Source: Prevotellaceae bacterium UBA6974 (GTDB lineage Bacteria; Bacteroidota; Bacteroidia; Bacteroidales; Bacteroidaceae). Taken from it: a stretch of DNA of 36,908 nucleotides. This document shows, piece by piece, positions 25,329-33,597 of the stretch (position 1 is its first letter; each line of letters starts with the position of its first letter). The translations under genes were made by a program, and so were the position numbers. The notes under the pieces are model-generated. The model had not been told where the DNA came from. It worked only from the letters and a program-made list of their open reading frames with translations, and searched no databases. Location of the stretch: NCBI GenBank assembly GCA_002450165.1, contig DJYQ01000036.1, positions 10,648-47,555 of the forward strand, given 5' to 3'.

Positions 25329-26066
25329 ATGAGCAAACAGGTCATTGACTACATAAGACAGCCCGAAACCCTGGATTCACAGGCATTGGATTTCCTGCAA
25401 GGCATTGTGGATAAATATCCGTATTATCATGCCGCACGTATAATGCTCCTGCGTACACTGTACCAGATGCATGACTCACGTTTCAACGACGAGTTGCGCA
25501 AAGCCGCAGTATATGTCCCATCGCGTTCCACTTTGTTCGAGATGTTCCAGGCCAGGGATTCCATGCCTGACAATCCCGTATCACGCACACCACGAGCCGA
25601 AAAGGACTATGGCGGTGACCGCACCGGCAATCTGATTGACAGCTTCCTAGACAAACTGCCCAATGAGCCCGTCACGCAAACAGCCAGCTATGTTGACGCT
25701 ACGGTGGACTACATGTCCTACCTGACACGTATGGAAAGTCAGGACCCCACCCCCGCATCCACCATGACCGGAGGCGATTACATTGACCAATTCCTGAACA
25801 GCGACGGGCGATTTACATTGGGAGATACCGACGAGGACGAAGATGACGGAACAAAAAAACGCAAAAAAGACTATGCCGACAGCAAATCCGATACAGGGAC
25901 AGGCATATTGACCGAGGCAATGGCCCGAATTTATATCAAACAGCACAAATTTGACAAGGCAATCGAAATTATAAAGCGTATTTCTTTGAAATATCCGGAA
26001 AAAAATCGTTACTTTGCAGACCAAATACGCTTCCTCGAGAAACTAATCGAGAACGAGCAAGCCTGA
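25329..26066 (+). CDS. Tetratricopeptide-like cytoplasmic protein
   Basis: A 245-residue soluble protein with no signal peptide. Helical repeat-like segments lie at both ends: residues about 15-60 (LDFLQGIVDKYPYYHAARIML) and 195-240 (AMARIYIKQHKFDKAIEIIKRISLKYPEKN), the second a clear TPR. The middle (about 85-190) is polar and contains an acidic/basic low-complexity stretch (DTDEDEDDGTKKRKKDY). The domain arrangement is common between lptE and secG in Bacteroidales as I recall it. The function is unknown; a scaffolding role in export or envelope assembly is a guess. Confidence 0.78.
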   Translation: MSKQVIDYIRQPETLDSQALDFLQGIVDKYPYYHAARIMLLRTLYQMHDSRFNDELRKAAVYVPSRSTLFEMFQARDSMPDNPVSRTPRAEKDYGGDRTGNLIDSFLDKLPNEPVTQTASYVDATVDYMSYLTRMESQDPTPASTMTGGDYIDQFLNSDGRFTLGDTDEDEDDGTKKRKKDYADSKSDTGTGILTEAMARIYIKQHKFDKAIEIIKRISLKYPEKNRYFADQIRFLEKLIENEQA

Positions 26067-26105
26067 CAAAGCAATAAGAAACAAACAAAAAAACATAAAA
26101 TAACT

Positions 26106-26474
26106 ATGTACACAACAACCGTAATTCTGATTATTTTGGCAAGCGTACTCATGTGTCTGATCGTCCTGATTCAGGAGAGCAAAGGCGGCGGCCTGGCAGC
26201 AGACTATGCAAGTGCAAACCAGTCCCTGGGCGTACACAAGACCACAAACTTTATCGAGAAAGCTACATGGACACTGGCAGGCATAATGGTATTTCTCAGT
26301 ATCATAAGCGTTGCATTCTTACCCTCTTCCACAGCCGATCAGAGCGTAATGCAGAATGTTGAGATGCCGGCACCTGCAGCACCTGCAGCAACACAGCAGG
26401 CTGCTCCGGCAGCTGCTCCAGGCGAGGCACAGACCAATGGTCAGACGCCAGCCTCCCAGTCTGCAGCACAGTAA
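26106..26474 (+). CDS. secG: Preprotein translocase subunit SecG
   Basis: A 122-residue SecG, which helps SecYE and SecA move proteins across the inner membrane. Two membrane helices are at about 5-22 and 55-75. The cytoplasmic loop between them contains QESKGGGLAADY, the conserved QxxKGGG signature. The C-terminal 45 residues are an Ala/Pro/Gln tail, a common Bacteroidetes extension and probably disordered. It follows the TPR gene by 39 bases and precedes the kinase-like gene by 17 bases. Confidence 0.93.
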   Translation: MYTTTVILIILASVLMCLIVLIQESKGGGLAADYASANQSLGVHKTTNFIEKATWTLAGIMVFLSIISVAFLPSSTADQSVMQNVEMPAPAAPAATQQAAPAAAPGEAQTNGQTPASQSAAQ

Positions 26475-26491
26475 GCCATAGGTCTTGGCTC

Positions 26492-27307
26492 ATGATACTT
26501 GTAGCAGACAGCGGCTCCACAAAAACACAGTGGACAACTGATACTCAAAGCATAGAGACCCAGGGCATCAACCCTGTACGTGACAGCAAGGAACACATCC
26601 TGGACATCATACGTACAGAGTTGATGCCCTTGCTATGTACAGACGTTTCCGACATATTCTTTTACGGAGCAGGTTGTATAGAGCCGTTTATTTCCAGTGT
26701 ACGCGATGCCCTGAGCGAGACATTCCCCAAGAGCCGCATCCAGGTCGCATCGGACCTGCTGGGCGCCGCACGCGCCCTGTACCATAAGGACGAGGGCATC
26801 GCCTGCATACTGGGTACCGGCAGCAACTCGTGCCTGTGCTGTGACGGCATGATTATCAGCAACGTCCCACCACTGGGATACATACTGGGCGACGAAGGCA
26901 GCGGAGCCGTTTTGGGCAAACGGATGATAAGCGAGATGCTGAAAGGCTCGCTCACGCACCTGTGGGACTCATTCCAGGACACATACGCAACAAGCATCGC
27001 AGAAGTCATTGACCACGTATATCGTCAGCCACAACCCAACCGCTATCTCGCATCACTCGTACCCTTCATCAGCCAACACCGCAACGACCCTGCAGTGGGA
27101 GAAATGTTGAAGGACGAGTTCAAACGCTTTCTGACACGCAACGTAGCAAAATACGGCAGACCTGACCTGCCTGTCAGCTTCGTAGGCGGCATAGCTAACG
27201 AATTTGCAGCACAAATACAATCCAGTTGCGAACAGTGTGGAATGAAAATGGGCCGTATTCTGGCACGGCCTGCTCAAGAAATGCTGATTTATCACCAAAA
27301 ATACTGA
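26492..27307 (+). CDS. BadF/BadG/BcrA/BcrD-type ATPase, probable N-acetylglucosamine-type sugar kinase
   Basis: A 271-residue ASKHA-fold protein. DSGSTKTQW at 5-13 is the phosphate-1 loop, LGTGSNSC near 108 the phosphate-2 loop, YILGDEGSGAVLGKR near 128 the family signature, and FVGGIANEF near 230 the adenosine-binding motif. It resembles the short N-acetylglucosamine kinase-like branch of the BadF family, which phosphorylates amino sugars released during cell-wall recycling. The substrate is inferred from family similarity only. It starts 17 bases after secG and ends the operon that began at 23541. Confidence 0.85.
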   Translation: MILVADSGSTKTQWTTDTQSIETQGINPVRDSKEHILDIIRTELMPLLCTDVSDIFFYGAGCIEPFISSVRDALSETFPKSRIQVASDLLGAARALYHKDEGIACILGTGSNSCLCCDGMIISNVPPLGYILGDEGSGAVLGKRMISEMLKGSLTHLWDSFQDTYATSIAEVIDHVYRQPQPNRYLASLVPFISQHRNDPAVGEMLKDEFKRFLTRNVAKYGRPDLPVSFVGGIANEFAAQIQSSCEQCGMKMGRILARPAQEMLIYHQKY

Positions 27308-27359
27308 AAACATGTTATCTAACATATTCACAGTATCTTCTTTTTTCCATAAAAGGCAG

Positions 27360-27367
27360 TATATTTG
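27360..27367 (+). promoter_or_regulatory. Isolated -7-like element before a possible short transcript
   Basis: TATATTTG matches TAnnTTTG but has no -33 box and no plus-strand gene follows. An AAAGAT-TCA-ATCTTT hairpin at 27382-27396 and the terminator at 27430-27455 lie downstream. It could drive a short RNA or be chance in AT-rich DNA. Confidence 0.3.
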
Positions 27368-27429
27368 CAACGGTTAACCTTAAAGATTCAATCTTTTTAC
27401 CTTAAACAAACTAATACCTAAAGGATGAT

Positions 27430-27455
27430 AATGGATCGCTGTGAAGCGGTCCATT
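27430..27455. terminator. Terminator overlapping the engB stop codon
   Basis: An 11-bp stem AATGGATCGCT (27430-27440) with AGCGGTCCATT (27445-27455), one wobble and a GTGA loop. It overlaps the last bases of engB on the minus strand and also faces the plus-strand operon. Confidence 0.75.
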
Positions 27456-28113
27456 ATTCATTTATATTACCATTTTCAGCCAGGCTTAGGTTTATTTCGT
27501 CGATATAGTCCAGCAGTTCCTCCCTACCCTGACGTGTTTCGCTGCTGGTAACGAAATACCGCGGGATTTCCTCCCAATCCTCCATCAGCCGGGTGATGTA
27601 TTTTTTGACATTGCCGCTCAGCTTACCCTTGGACAGCTTGTCAGCTTTTGTAAACACAATAGAAAAGGGCACACCGTTCTCACCAAGCCACTGGATAAAC
27701 TCCAGGTCTATCTTCTGCGGATTGTGGCGCGCATCAACCAGCACAAAGAGCAACGTCATGTCCATGCGCTCCAGAATGTAGGACGAAATCATCTGCTCCA
27801 GATTATCCTGAACCTTCTTACTACGCTTGGCATAACCGTATCCGGGCAAATCCACCAGGAACCACGACCCATGCTGTATCCGCTTCCCTGCATCCCGGTC
27901 ACTACCACCGTTTATCAGGAAATGGTTAATCAGCATAGTCTTGCCCGGCGTAGCACTGGTCTTGGCAAGCTTGCCGTTGCCGGTAAGCATGTTGATGAGC
28001 GAACTCTTACCCACATTACTGCGACCTATAAACGCATACTCGGGCAATCCCTTAGCAGGACACTGGGAAACCCTCTCGCTGGAGATGAAATACTCGGCGT
28101 TCTTTATAATCAT
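27454..28113 (-). CDS. engB: Ribosome-biogenesis GTP-binding protein EngB/YsxC/YihA
   Basis: A 219-residue TrmE-Era-EngA-like GTPase needed for large ribosomal subunit assembly. The G1 loop GRSNVGKSS is at 30-38, switch I with the G2 Thr (SATPGKT) follows near 55, the G3 motif DLPGYG near 90, and the G4 motif FTKADK near 150. The VTSSETRQG block near 184 is the G5 region. The length and motif order are normal. It is downstream of a DUF3078 gene by 19 bases and ends at a terminator. Confidence 0.95.
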   Translation of the reverse strand: MIIKNAEYFISSERVSQCPAKGLPEYAFIGRSNVGKSSLINMLTGNGKLAKTSATPGKTMLINHFLINGGSDRDAGKRIQHGSWFLVDLPGYGYAKRSKKVQDNLEQMISSYILERMDMTLLFVLVDARHNPQKIDLEFIQWLGENGVPFSIVFTKADKLSKGKLSGNVKKYITRLMEDWEEIPRYFVTSSETRQGREELLDYIDEINLSLAENGNINE

Positions 28114-28132
28114 AATTATTACGAATTATGAA

Positions 28133-29431
28133 TTAAAAATTATAATTCAACGACAGGCTCAGCCACTCCTTGAACATAAAATGCTTGCTTCGCCCCTTCA
28201 CACCATTGCTGAAATCACGGCTGGTATCAACCCGCGGATACAGGAACAACTTAGTACTCAGGTAACGGTTGATGGTAAAGTTGAATGTATTCTCCCACTC
28301 ATAGTTGATGTAACTGTAGTTAGTAAAGAAATACATACGGCTCTGCCAGTTTATATTCTTCCATATCTCCACCTTCCAGTTCACCTGGATACTGCTACCG
28401 GCATCATGCAGGGAATGCTTGCCCTCGGGAATACCATGCTTGTTCCACAGGTCCCCATTACTTATGTAGCGCAAGTTGTAAGCAATCGGAGCCATATATA
28501 TATTACCACTGAAGCGCCTGATATTCCACTTGTAGTCGATACCGACCGAAAGGTTCAGATACAAAGGTCCCAGAAACTCGCTTCGCAGATTCATACTGTT
28601 ATTGTCATACTGCGGCACAATCTGCGTCCACGTCAAAATCTGACCTGTATAATACAGCGTACTTACAGCCTTGTAGCCGAACTTGCTGGTCAGACGTATC
28701 AGGTTGTTTGTAGCCTTGAACTTATGATAGGCATCCGACTTGTTAGTCTGGAAACCCAACTGTAGTTCCAGCTTATTCTCCCACTGGATACGCTGCTTGT
28801 TGTCATAATTCAGGTTCAGGTTTGCCATGGCAAGTCCCGAGTAATTGCTTTCGCCTCCCTGAAACCAGTTATCACTGACATAGTTCTGCGTAAACTGCAG
28901 GGAGACGCTCCCACTGAATTTCCAGAAATTAGGCCTACGCGTAACCAAAATCACCTCGTCATTCAGTTCCGGATTCAGTTCAACCTTTTTGACCTTCGAC
29001 ACCAAACTGACATCCGACTTAATTGCTTTCTCCACATCCTGCCGTATTACGCCGACCGTGTTCATCCTGCTATCTGCCTGCTTCACCATCTCGGGATGCC
29101 CGGCATAGATGCCAACCAACATTTTGTCAGCCTCCCTAGCCATAGTCAGCACAGTATCCCCCATCGCTACCGAATCAGGCATAAAATGCCGCATGACAGC
29201 CGACTTGTACAAGGTCAGCGGTACGAACAGACGATAGGCATAGGCATTCAGCGGTCTCGAATCACCCGGGGTCAGTATTGCCGAATCCCTCTCCTGCACC
29301 AACCTGTGCAATTCCTGCGAATAACGGATATATGTCTTACTCCCCTTCCTCTCCCTCACCCCATGGTGAGACTGCCCCTGCACAAGCAATGGAGCAAGGA
29401 AAAGGACAATCATTAATAGCCTGTTAATCAT
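28133..29431 (-). CDS. DUF3078 family outer-membrane protein
   Basis: A 432-residue exported protein. A signal peptide spans about residues 1-20 (MINRLLMIVLFLAPLLVQGQ). A helical region (about 30-150) precedes a strand-rich C-terminal half. FWKFSGSVSLQFTQNYVSDN near 168, followed by WFQGGESNYS, is the DUF3078 hallmark, and the protein ends in aromatic YNF as barrels do. The family is Bacteroidetes-specific and its function is not established. It begins the minus-strand unit that includes engB; a TAnnTTTG element lies 20 bases upstream. Confidence 0.85.
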   Translation of the reverse strand: MINRLLMIVLFLAPLLVQGQSHHGVRERKGSKTYIRYSQELHRLVQERDSAILTPGDSRPLNAYAYRLFVPLTLYKSAVMRHFMPDSVAMGDTVLTMAREADKMLVGIYAGHPEMVKQADSRMNTVGVIRQDVEKAIKSDVSLVSKVKKVELNPELNDEVILVTRRPNFWKFSGSVSLQFTQNYVSDNWFQGGESNYSGLAMANLNLNYDNKQRIQWENKLELQLGFQTNKSDAYHKFKATNNLIRLTSKFGYKAVSTLYYTGQILTWTQIVPQYDNNSMNLRSEFLGPLYLNLSVGIDYKWNIRRFSGNIYMAPIAYNLRYISNGDLWNKHGIPEGKHSLHDAGSSIQVNWKVEIWKNINWQSRMYFFTNYSYINYEWENTFNFTINRYLSTKLFLYPRVDTSRDFSNGVKGRSKHFMFKEWLSLSLNYNF

Positions 29432-29451
29432 ATATGTCTTATTTCCGTCCG

Positions 29452-29459
29452 CAAAGGTA
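29452..29459 (-). promoter_or_regulatory. Candidate -7 element for DUF3078-engB
   Basis: TACCTTTG on the minus strand, 20 bases before the DUF3078 start. No convincing -33 box upstream. Confidence 0.5.
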
Positions 29460-29500
29460 TGAATTTTGATTGTTATTTATAATATTTACACAGCATTTAT

Positions 29501-29531
29501 TTTGATTTTAAAGTGCTTATTCGTACCTTTG
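29501..29531 (+). promoter_or_regulatory. Promoter of the yidC operon
   Basis: TTTG (29501-29504) and TACCTTTG (29524-29531) are 19 bases apart, an exact match to the Bacteroidetes layout. A leader of about 58 bases precedes yidC. Confidence 0.85.
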
Positions 29532-29595
29532 CGCGACTTTAGTTTACACAAATAAGGTATCTCTGAACGACAGGAAACAAACACAACACACAGAT

Positions 29596-31449
29596 ATGGA
29601 CAAAAACACCATTATCGGCTTCATACTGATAGCCGCAGTAGTATTCGGATTCAGCTGGTACAGCCAGCCCAGCGAAGAAGAGAGAGCAGCATTAATCGAG
29701 GCAGCCCGCCAGGACAGCATTAACAATGCCAGGGAACAGGAGAACGCCATAGCCCAAGCCAAGGCCAAGTCCCAGCGTCTGGCACAGGAGGCAGCCGACA
29801 GCAGTGCCCTTTTCTTCGAGGCACGCAATGCACAGCCCCAGGACGTACAACTTTCCAACGGACTCATAGACCTCACGCTCACCACCCGTGGAGGCACCAT
29901 AAAGAACGTCAGCCTGCCCAGCTACAACAATCAGGAAGGCAAGCCCGTACAACTGGTACGCAAGGACAAGAACAGCCTCGCCTTCAGTTTCGCAGGCAAA
30001 CAGGACAACCTGGAGACCGGAGATTTCACCTTCCAGGCCATTAATCGTACTGCCAAATCAGTAACCATGCGCCTGGGCGACGAGAAGTGCGGACTGGACA
30101 TCAGCTACGCCCTGACGGACAACAGCTACCTTGTTGACATCACCATCCAAGCCCACAACATGGGCAAGTTCCTGCTTCCCAACTCGGGCATTGCCACCAA
30201 CTGGTACGACATAGCAGCACAGCAGGAAAAAGGCTTTGACTTCGAAGACCGATACACAGCACTCACATACAAGGAGAGTGACGGCAGCATCGAGGACCTC
30301 TCGGCAACAGGCGAACAGGAAGAAACAACCGATAACAACATCGACTGGATAGCCTTCAAAAACCAGTTCTTCAGCTGCGTGCTAATATCCCAGGACGGCT
30401 TCAACAGCGGAGCCACCCTGGCATCCAAGTCCTGCCAGAAAGGCAGCGGCGACCTGAAGGAATACCATGCACAGCTCAGCAGCACCTTCGACGTCAACGG
30501 CCACCAGCCCACCAGGATGCAGATGTACATTGGGCCCAACGACTTCCACCTGCTCAAGGCACACAACTCCAGGACCGTACTGAAGGACAATGCCAAGCTC
30601 GAGGAACTCGTAGATTTGGGCTGGCCGCTGTTCCGCTGGATTAACCGCTGGATAATACTGCCCCTGTTTGACTTCCTCAAAGGCTTCGGTCTGAACATGG
30701 GCATAGTACTGCTCCTGCTCACCATCATCGTCAAGGCACTCGTCTATCCCACCACCAAGAAGAGCTTCCTGTCATCTGCCCGTATGCGCGTCCTTAAACC
30801 ACAGGTCGATGCACTCAGCGCCAAATACCCCAAGCAGGAAGATGCCATGAAGAAACAAGCAGAGATGATGCAACTGTACAAGGAATACGGAGTAAGCCCC
30901 ATGGGCGGCTGTCTGCCAATGCTAATTCAGGCGCCCATCTGGATTGCGCTATTCAACTTCGTACCCAACGCCATCGAGCTGCGCGGACAGAGCTTCCTAT
31001 GGGCCAAAGACCTCAGCAGCTACGATGAACTGATCAAATGGGACACAGACATTTGGCTCATAGGCGACCACCTGAGTATTTTCTGCATACTATTCTCGCT
31101 CACCAACATAGTCAACACATGGATAAGCATGCGCCAGCAGCAGAACCAGATGTCCAGCGAACAGGCCTCGCAGATGAAGATGATGCAGTACATGATGTAC
31201 ATCATGCCACTGATGTTCTTCTTCATGTTCAACAACTACTCCTCAGGCCTGTGCTACTACTACTTCCTCAGCGGACTCACCAGCATCCTGATTATGTGGT
31301 ACCTACGCAAGACAACAGATGACGCAAAACTACTGGCCAAGCTCGAGGCATACCGCGAGGCACACAAGAACGAGACCAAGAAGCCCAGCGGCATGGCAGC
31401 ACGACTGGCAGCACTACAGGAACAAATGGAACAACAAAAGAAGAAATGA
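29596..31449 (+). CDS. yidC: Membrane protein insertase YidC
   Basis: A 617-residue insertase that places proteins into the inner membrane with or without SecYEG. It begins with a membrane helix (residues 5-20), then a long periplasmic beta-sandwich domain (about 80-350, with LSNGLIDLTLTTRGGTI). The conserved C-terminal five-helix core starts near 355 (GFGLNMGIVLLLLTIIVKALVYP). The YKEYGVSPMGGCLPMLIQAPI block near 433-453 is the family signature. The last 35 residues are Lys/Gln-rich and could contact ribosomes. Its stop overlaps the ATG of the S9 peptidase by four bases (ATGA). Confidence 0.96.
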   Translation: MDKNTIIGFILIAAVVFGFSWYSQPSEEERAALIEAARQDSINNAREQENAIAQAKAKSQRLAQEAADSSALFFEARNAQPQDVQLSNGLIDLTLTTRGGTIKNVSLPSYNNQEGKPVQLVRKDKNSLAFSFAGKQDNLETGDFTFQAINRTAKSVTMRLGDEKCGLDISYALTDNSYLVDITIQAHNMGKFLLPNSGIATNWYDIAAQQEKGFDFEDRYTALTYKESDGSIEDLSATGEQEETTDNNIDWIAFKNQFFSCVLISQDGFNSGATLASKSCQKGSGDLKEYHAQLSSTFDVNGHQPTRMQMYIGPNDFHLLKAHNSRTVLKDNAKLEELVDLGWPLFRWINRWIILPLFDFLKGFGLNMGIVLLLLTIIVKALVYPTTKKSFLSSARMRVLKPQVDALSAKYPKQEDAMKKQAEMMQLYKEYGVSPMGGCLPMLIQAPIWIALFNFVPNAIELRGQSFLWAKDLSSYDELIKWDTDIWLIGDHLSIFCILFSLTNIVNTWISMRQQQNQMSSEQASQMKMMQYMMYIMPLMFFFMFNNYSSGLCYYYFLSGLTSILIMWYLRKTTDDAKLLAKLEAYREAHKNETKKPSGMAARLAALQEQMEQQKKK

Positions 31450-33563
31450 AAATTAACCACATCATAGCAATGGCAGCTGCAGCAACGTTAGCCATGACAT
31501 CACAGGCCCAGGACCTGATGACCCCCGAGATACTGTGGAGCATGCACCGCCTGGGAGCACGCACAATCAATGCCGAAGGCACCATGATTGCATACGCCAC
31601 CAGCACACCCGACGTCCAGGCCAACAAGAGCCGCAGTGTCATCACCGTCATGAATACCGATGGGACAGGCACACGGCAGCTCACACAGCAAGGAACACCC
31701 AACCAGAGCGACCCAGCCTTCTTTGGCAATGCCAGACAAGGCACACAGCGCATAGCATACATGCAGCAAGGTGACGTATGGAGCATGAAACCCGATGGCA
31801 CCGACATACGCCGGCACAGCCAGACAGGCGACATCGAAGGATTCCTAATATCGCCCGATGCACATAACATAATTATAGTCCGACAGATACCCGCCACCAG
31901 CAGCATCCAACCCAAGGAGCAGGACCTGCCGTTGGCAACCGGACTGGTAATCGACGACCTCAACTACAAGCACTGGGACCAGTACGTGCAGACCATCCCG
32001 CACATCTTCCTCGCCCCATTCTCCATAGACAACGGCATAGGCCAGACCCGGGACATACTGGAAGGCGAACCATACGAATGCCCCGTACTGCCCTTCGGCG
32101 GTACAGAACAGTTCTGCTGGAGCCCCGACGGCAAGCAGATAGCATACACATCACGCAAAAAGACAGGCGTTGACTACGCCATCAGCACCGACACAGACAT
32201 ATACCTGTACGACATCGCCGCAGGCAAGACACAAAACCTTTGCAAGATGCATGGCCAGGACGGCAACACAGACAACATGCCCGGCTATGATCAGAACCCG
32301 CTTTTCTCGCCCGACGGCACCAAGATAGCATGGACAAGCATGGCACGTGACGGATACGAAAGCGACTTCGCCCGTCTCTGCGTCATGGACATGGCAACAG
32401 GCAACAAGACCTTCGTCAGCCGCAACTTCACCAGTTCGGGCATAGACAACTTCTGCTGGCATACCAACAGCAAGCAACTCTACTTCACAGCCGTACACCA
32501 CGGATGCGAAAGCATCTATGGCGTTGACCTCAAGGGCAGGCTCACCACCCTGGCCGACGGACACTACGACTACGGCAGCATTGACTTCGTCCCCGGCAAG
32601 AACCAGCTACTGGTCAACCGCCACAGCATCAAGCACCCCGACGACCTGTACATCATCACCCTCAAGAACAAGCAGATAACACAGATTACCGACCTGAACC
32701 ATGACATCTACGCCACACTTGCCGTCAGCGACGTACAGGAACGCTGGGTCAAGACAACCGACGGCAAGCAGGAGCTATGCTGGGTAATCTATCCACCACA
32801 TTTCGACCCCGACAGGAAATACCCCACCCTGCTCTTCTGCGAAGGCGGTCCACAGAGCCCCGTATCACAGTTCTGGTCATACCGGTGGAATTTCCAGATC
32901 ATGGCAGCCAACGGATATATCATCATAGCCCCCAACCGCCGCGGTCTGCCAGGTTTCGGTTTGGATTGGAACGAAGCCATCAGCGGCGACTACTCAGGTC
33001 AATGCATGCAGGACTACCTGAGCGCAATAGACGACATCGCCCGCGAACCCTACGTTGACAAGGACCGCCTGGGATGTGTGGGCGCAAGCTTCGGAGGCTA
33101 CAGCGTTTACTGGCTGGCAGGAAACCACGACAAGCGCTTCAAGGCATTCATCGCACACGACGGCATCTTCAACTTTGACCAACAGTACTACGAAACCGAG
33201 GAGATGTGGTTCACCAACTGGGACCTGGGCGGAGCACCAGAGAAATTCGGCATCACCGCAACGGGCAGAGCCACAGGCACAGCAAGTGTAGGCACACAGA
33301 CAAAGATACGCCACAACGTATATATGGACTCGCCACATCGCTACGTGGACCGCTGGGACACCCCCATACTGTGCATACACGGCGAGAAGGACTACCGCAT
33401 CCTGCACTCACAGGGACAGGCAGCATTCTCGGCAGCACGCATGCACGGCATTCCGGCACAGTTGTTGCTGTTCCCCGACGAAAACCACTGGGTACTGAAA
33501 CCACAGAACGGCATACTGTGGCAGCGCACATTCTTCCGCTGGCTGGACCGTTGGCTCAAATGA
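31446..33563 (+). CDS. Exported S9-family (prolyl-oligopeptidase-type) serine peptidase
   Basis: A 705-residue peptidase with a signal peptide at 1-22. Residues about 25-430 form a beta-propeller with several PD40-type repeats (WSPDGKQIAYTS, FSPDGTKIAWTS), which restricts access to short peptides. The alpha/beta hydrolase domain follows, with Ser548 in GASFGGYS, Asp649 in HGEKDYR and His681 in DENHW forming the triad. Such enzymes trim oligopeptides in the periplasm of Bacteroidetes as dipeptidyl- or acylaminoacyl-peptidases; the exact specificity is not visible. The start overlaps yidC by four bases, an arrangement I recall as common in Bacteroidales. Confidence 0.9.
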   Translation: MKINHIIAMAAAATLAMTSQAQDLMTPEILWSMHRLGARTINAEGTMIAYATSTPDVQANKSRSVITVMNTDGTGTRQLTQQGTPNQSDPAFFGNARQGTQRIAYMQQGDVWSMKPDGTDIRRHSQTGDIEGFLISPDAHNIIIVRQIPATSSIQPKEQDLPLATGLVIDDLNYKHWDQYVQTIPHIFLAPFSIDNGIGQTRDILEGEPYECPVLPFGGTEQFCWSPDGKQIAYTSRKKTGVDYAISTDTDIYLYDIAAGKTQNLCKMHGQDGNTDNMPGYDQNPLFSPDGTKIAWTSMARDGYESDFARLCVMDMATGNKTFVSRNFTSSGIDNFCWHTNSKQLYFTAVHHGCESIYGVDLKGRLTTLADGHYDYGSIDFVPGKNQLLVNRHSIKHPDDLYIITLKNKQITQITDLNHDIYATLAVSDVQERWVKTTDGKQELCWVIYPPHFDPDRKYPTLLFCEGGPQSPVSQFWSYRWNFQIMAANGYIIIAPNRRGLPGFGLDWNEAISGDYSGQCMQDYLSAIDDIAREPYVDKDRLGCVGASFGGYSVYWLAGNHDKRFKAFIAHDGIFNFDQQYYETEEMWFTNWDLGGAPEKFGITATGRATGTASVGTQTKIRHNVYMDSPHRYVDRWDTPILCIHGEKDYRILHSQGQAAFSAARMHGIPAQLLLFPDENHWVLKPQNGILWQRTFFRWLDRWLK

Positions 33564-33597
33564 CCATTCAGCAACAACTACAACATACAAAATAACT

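Noticed and set aside
27260..27275. Sigma-54 type promoter beginning TGGCAC
   Set aside because: The -12 part does not fit TTGC at the right spacing and it lies within the kinase coding region.
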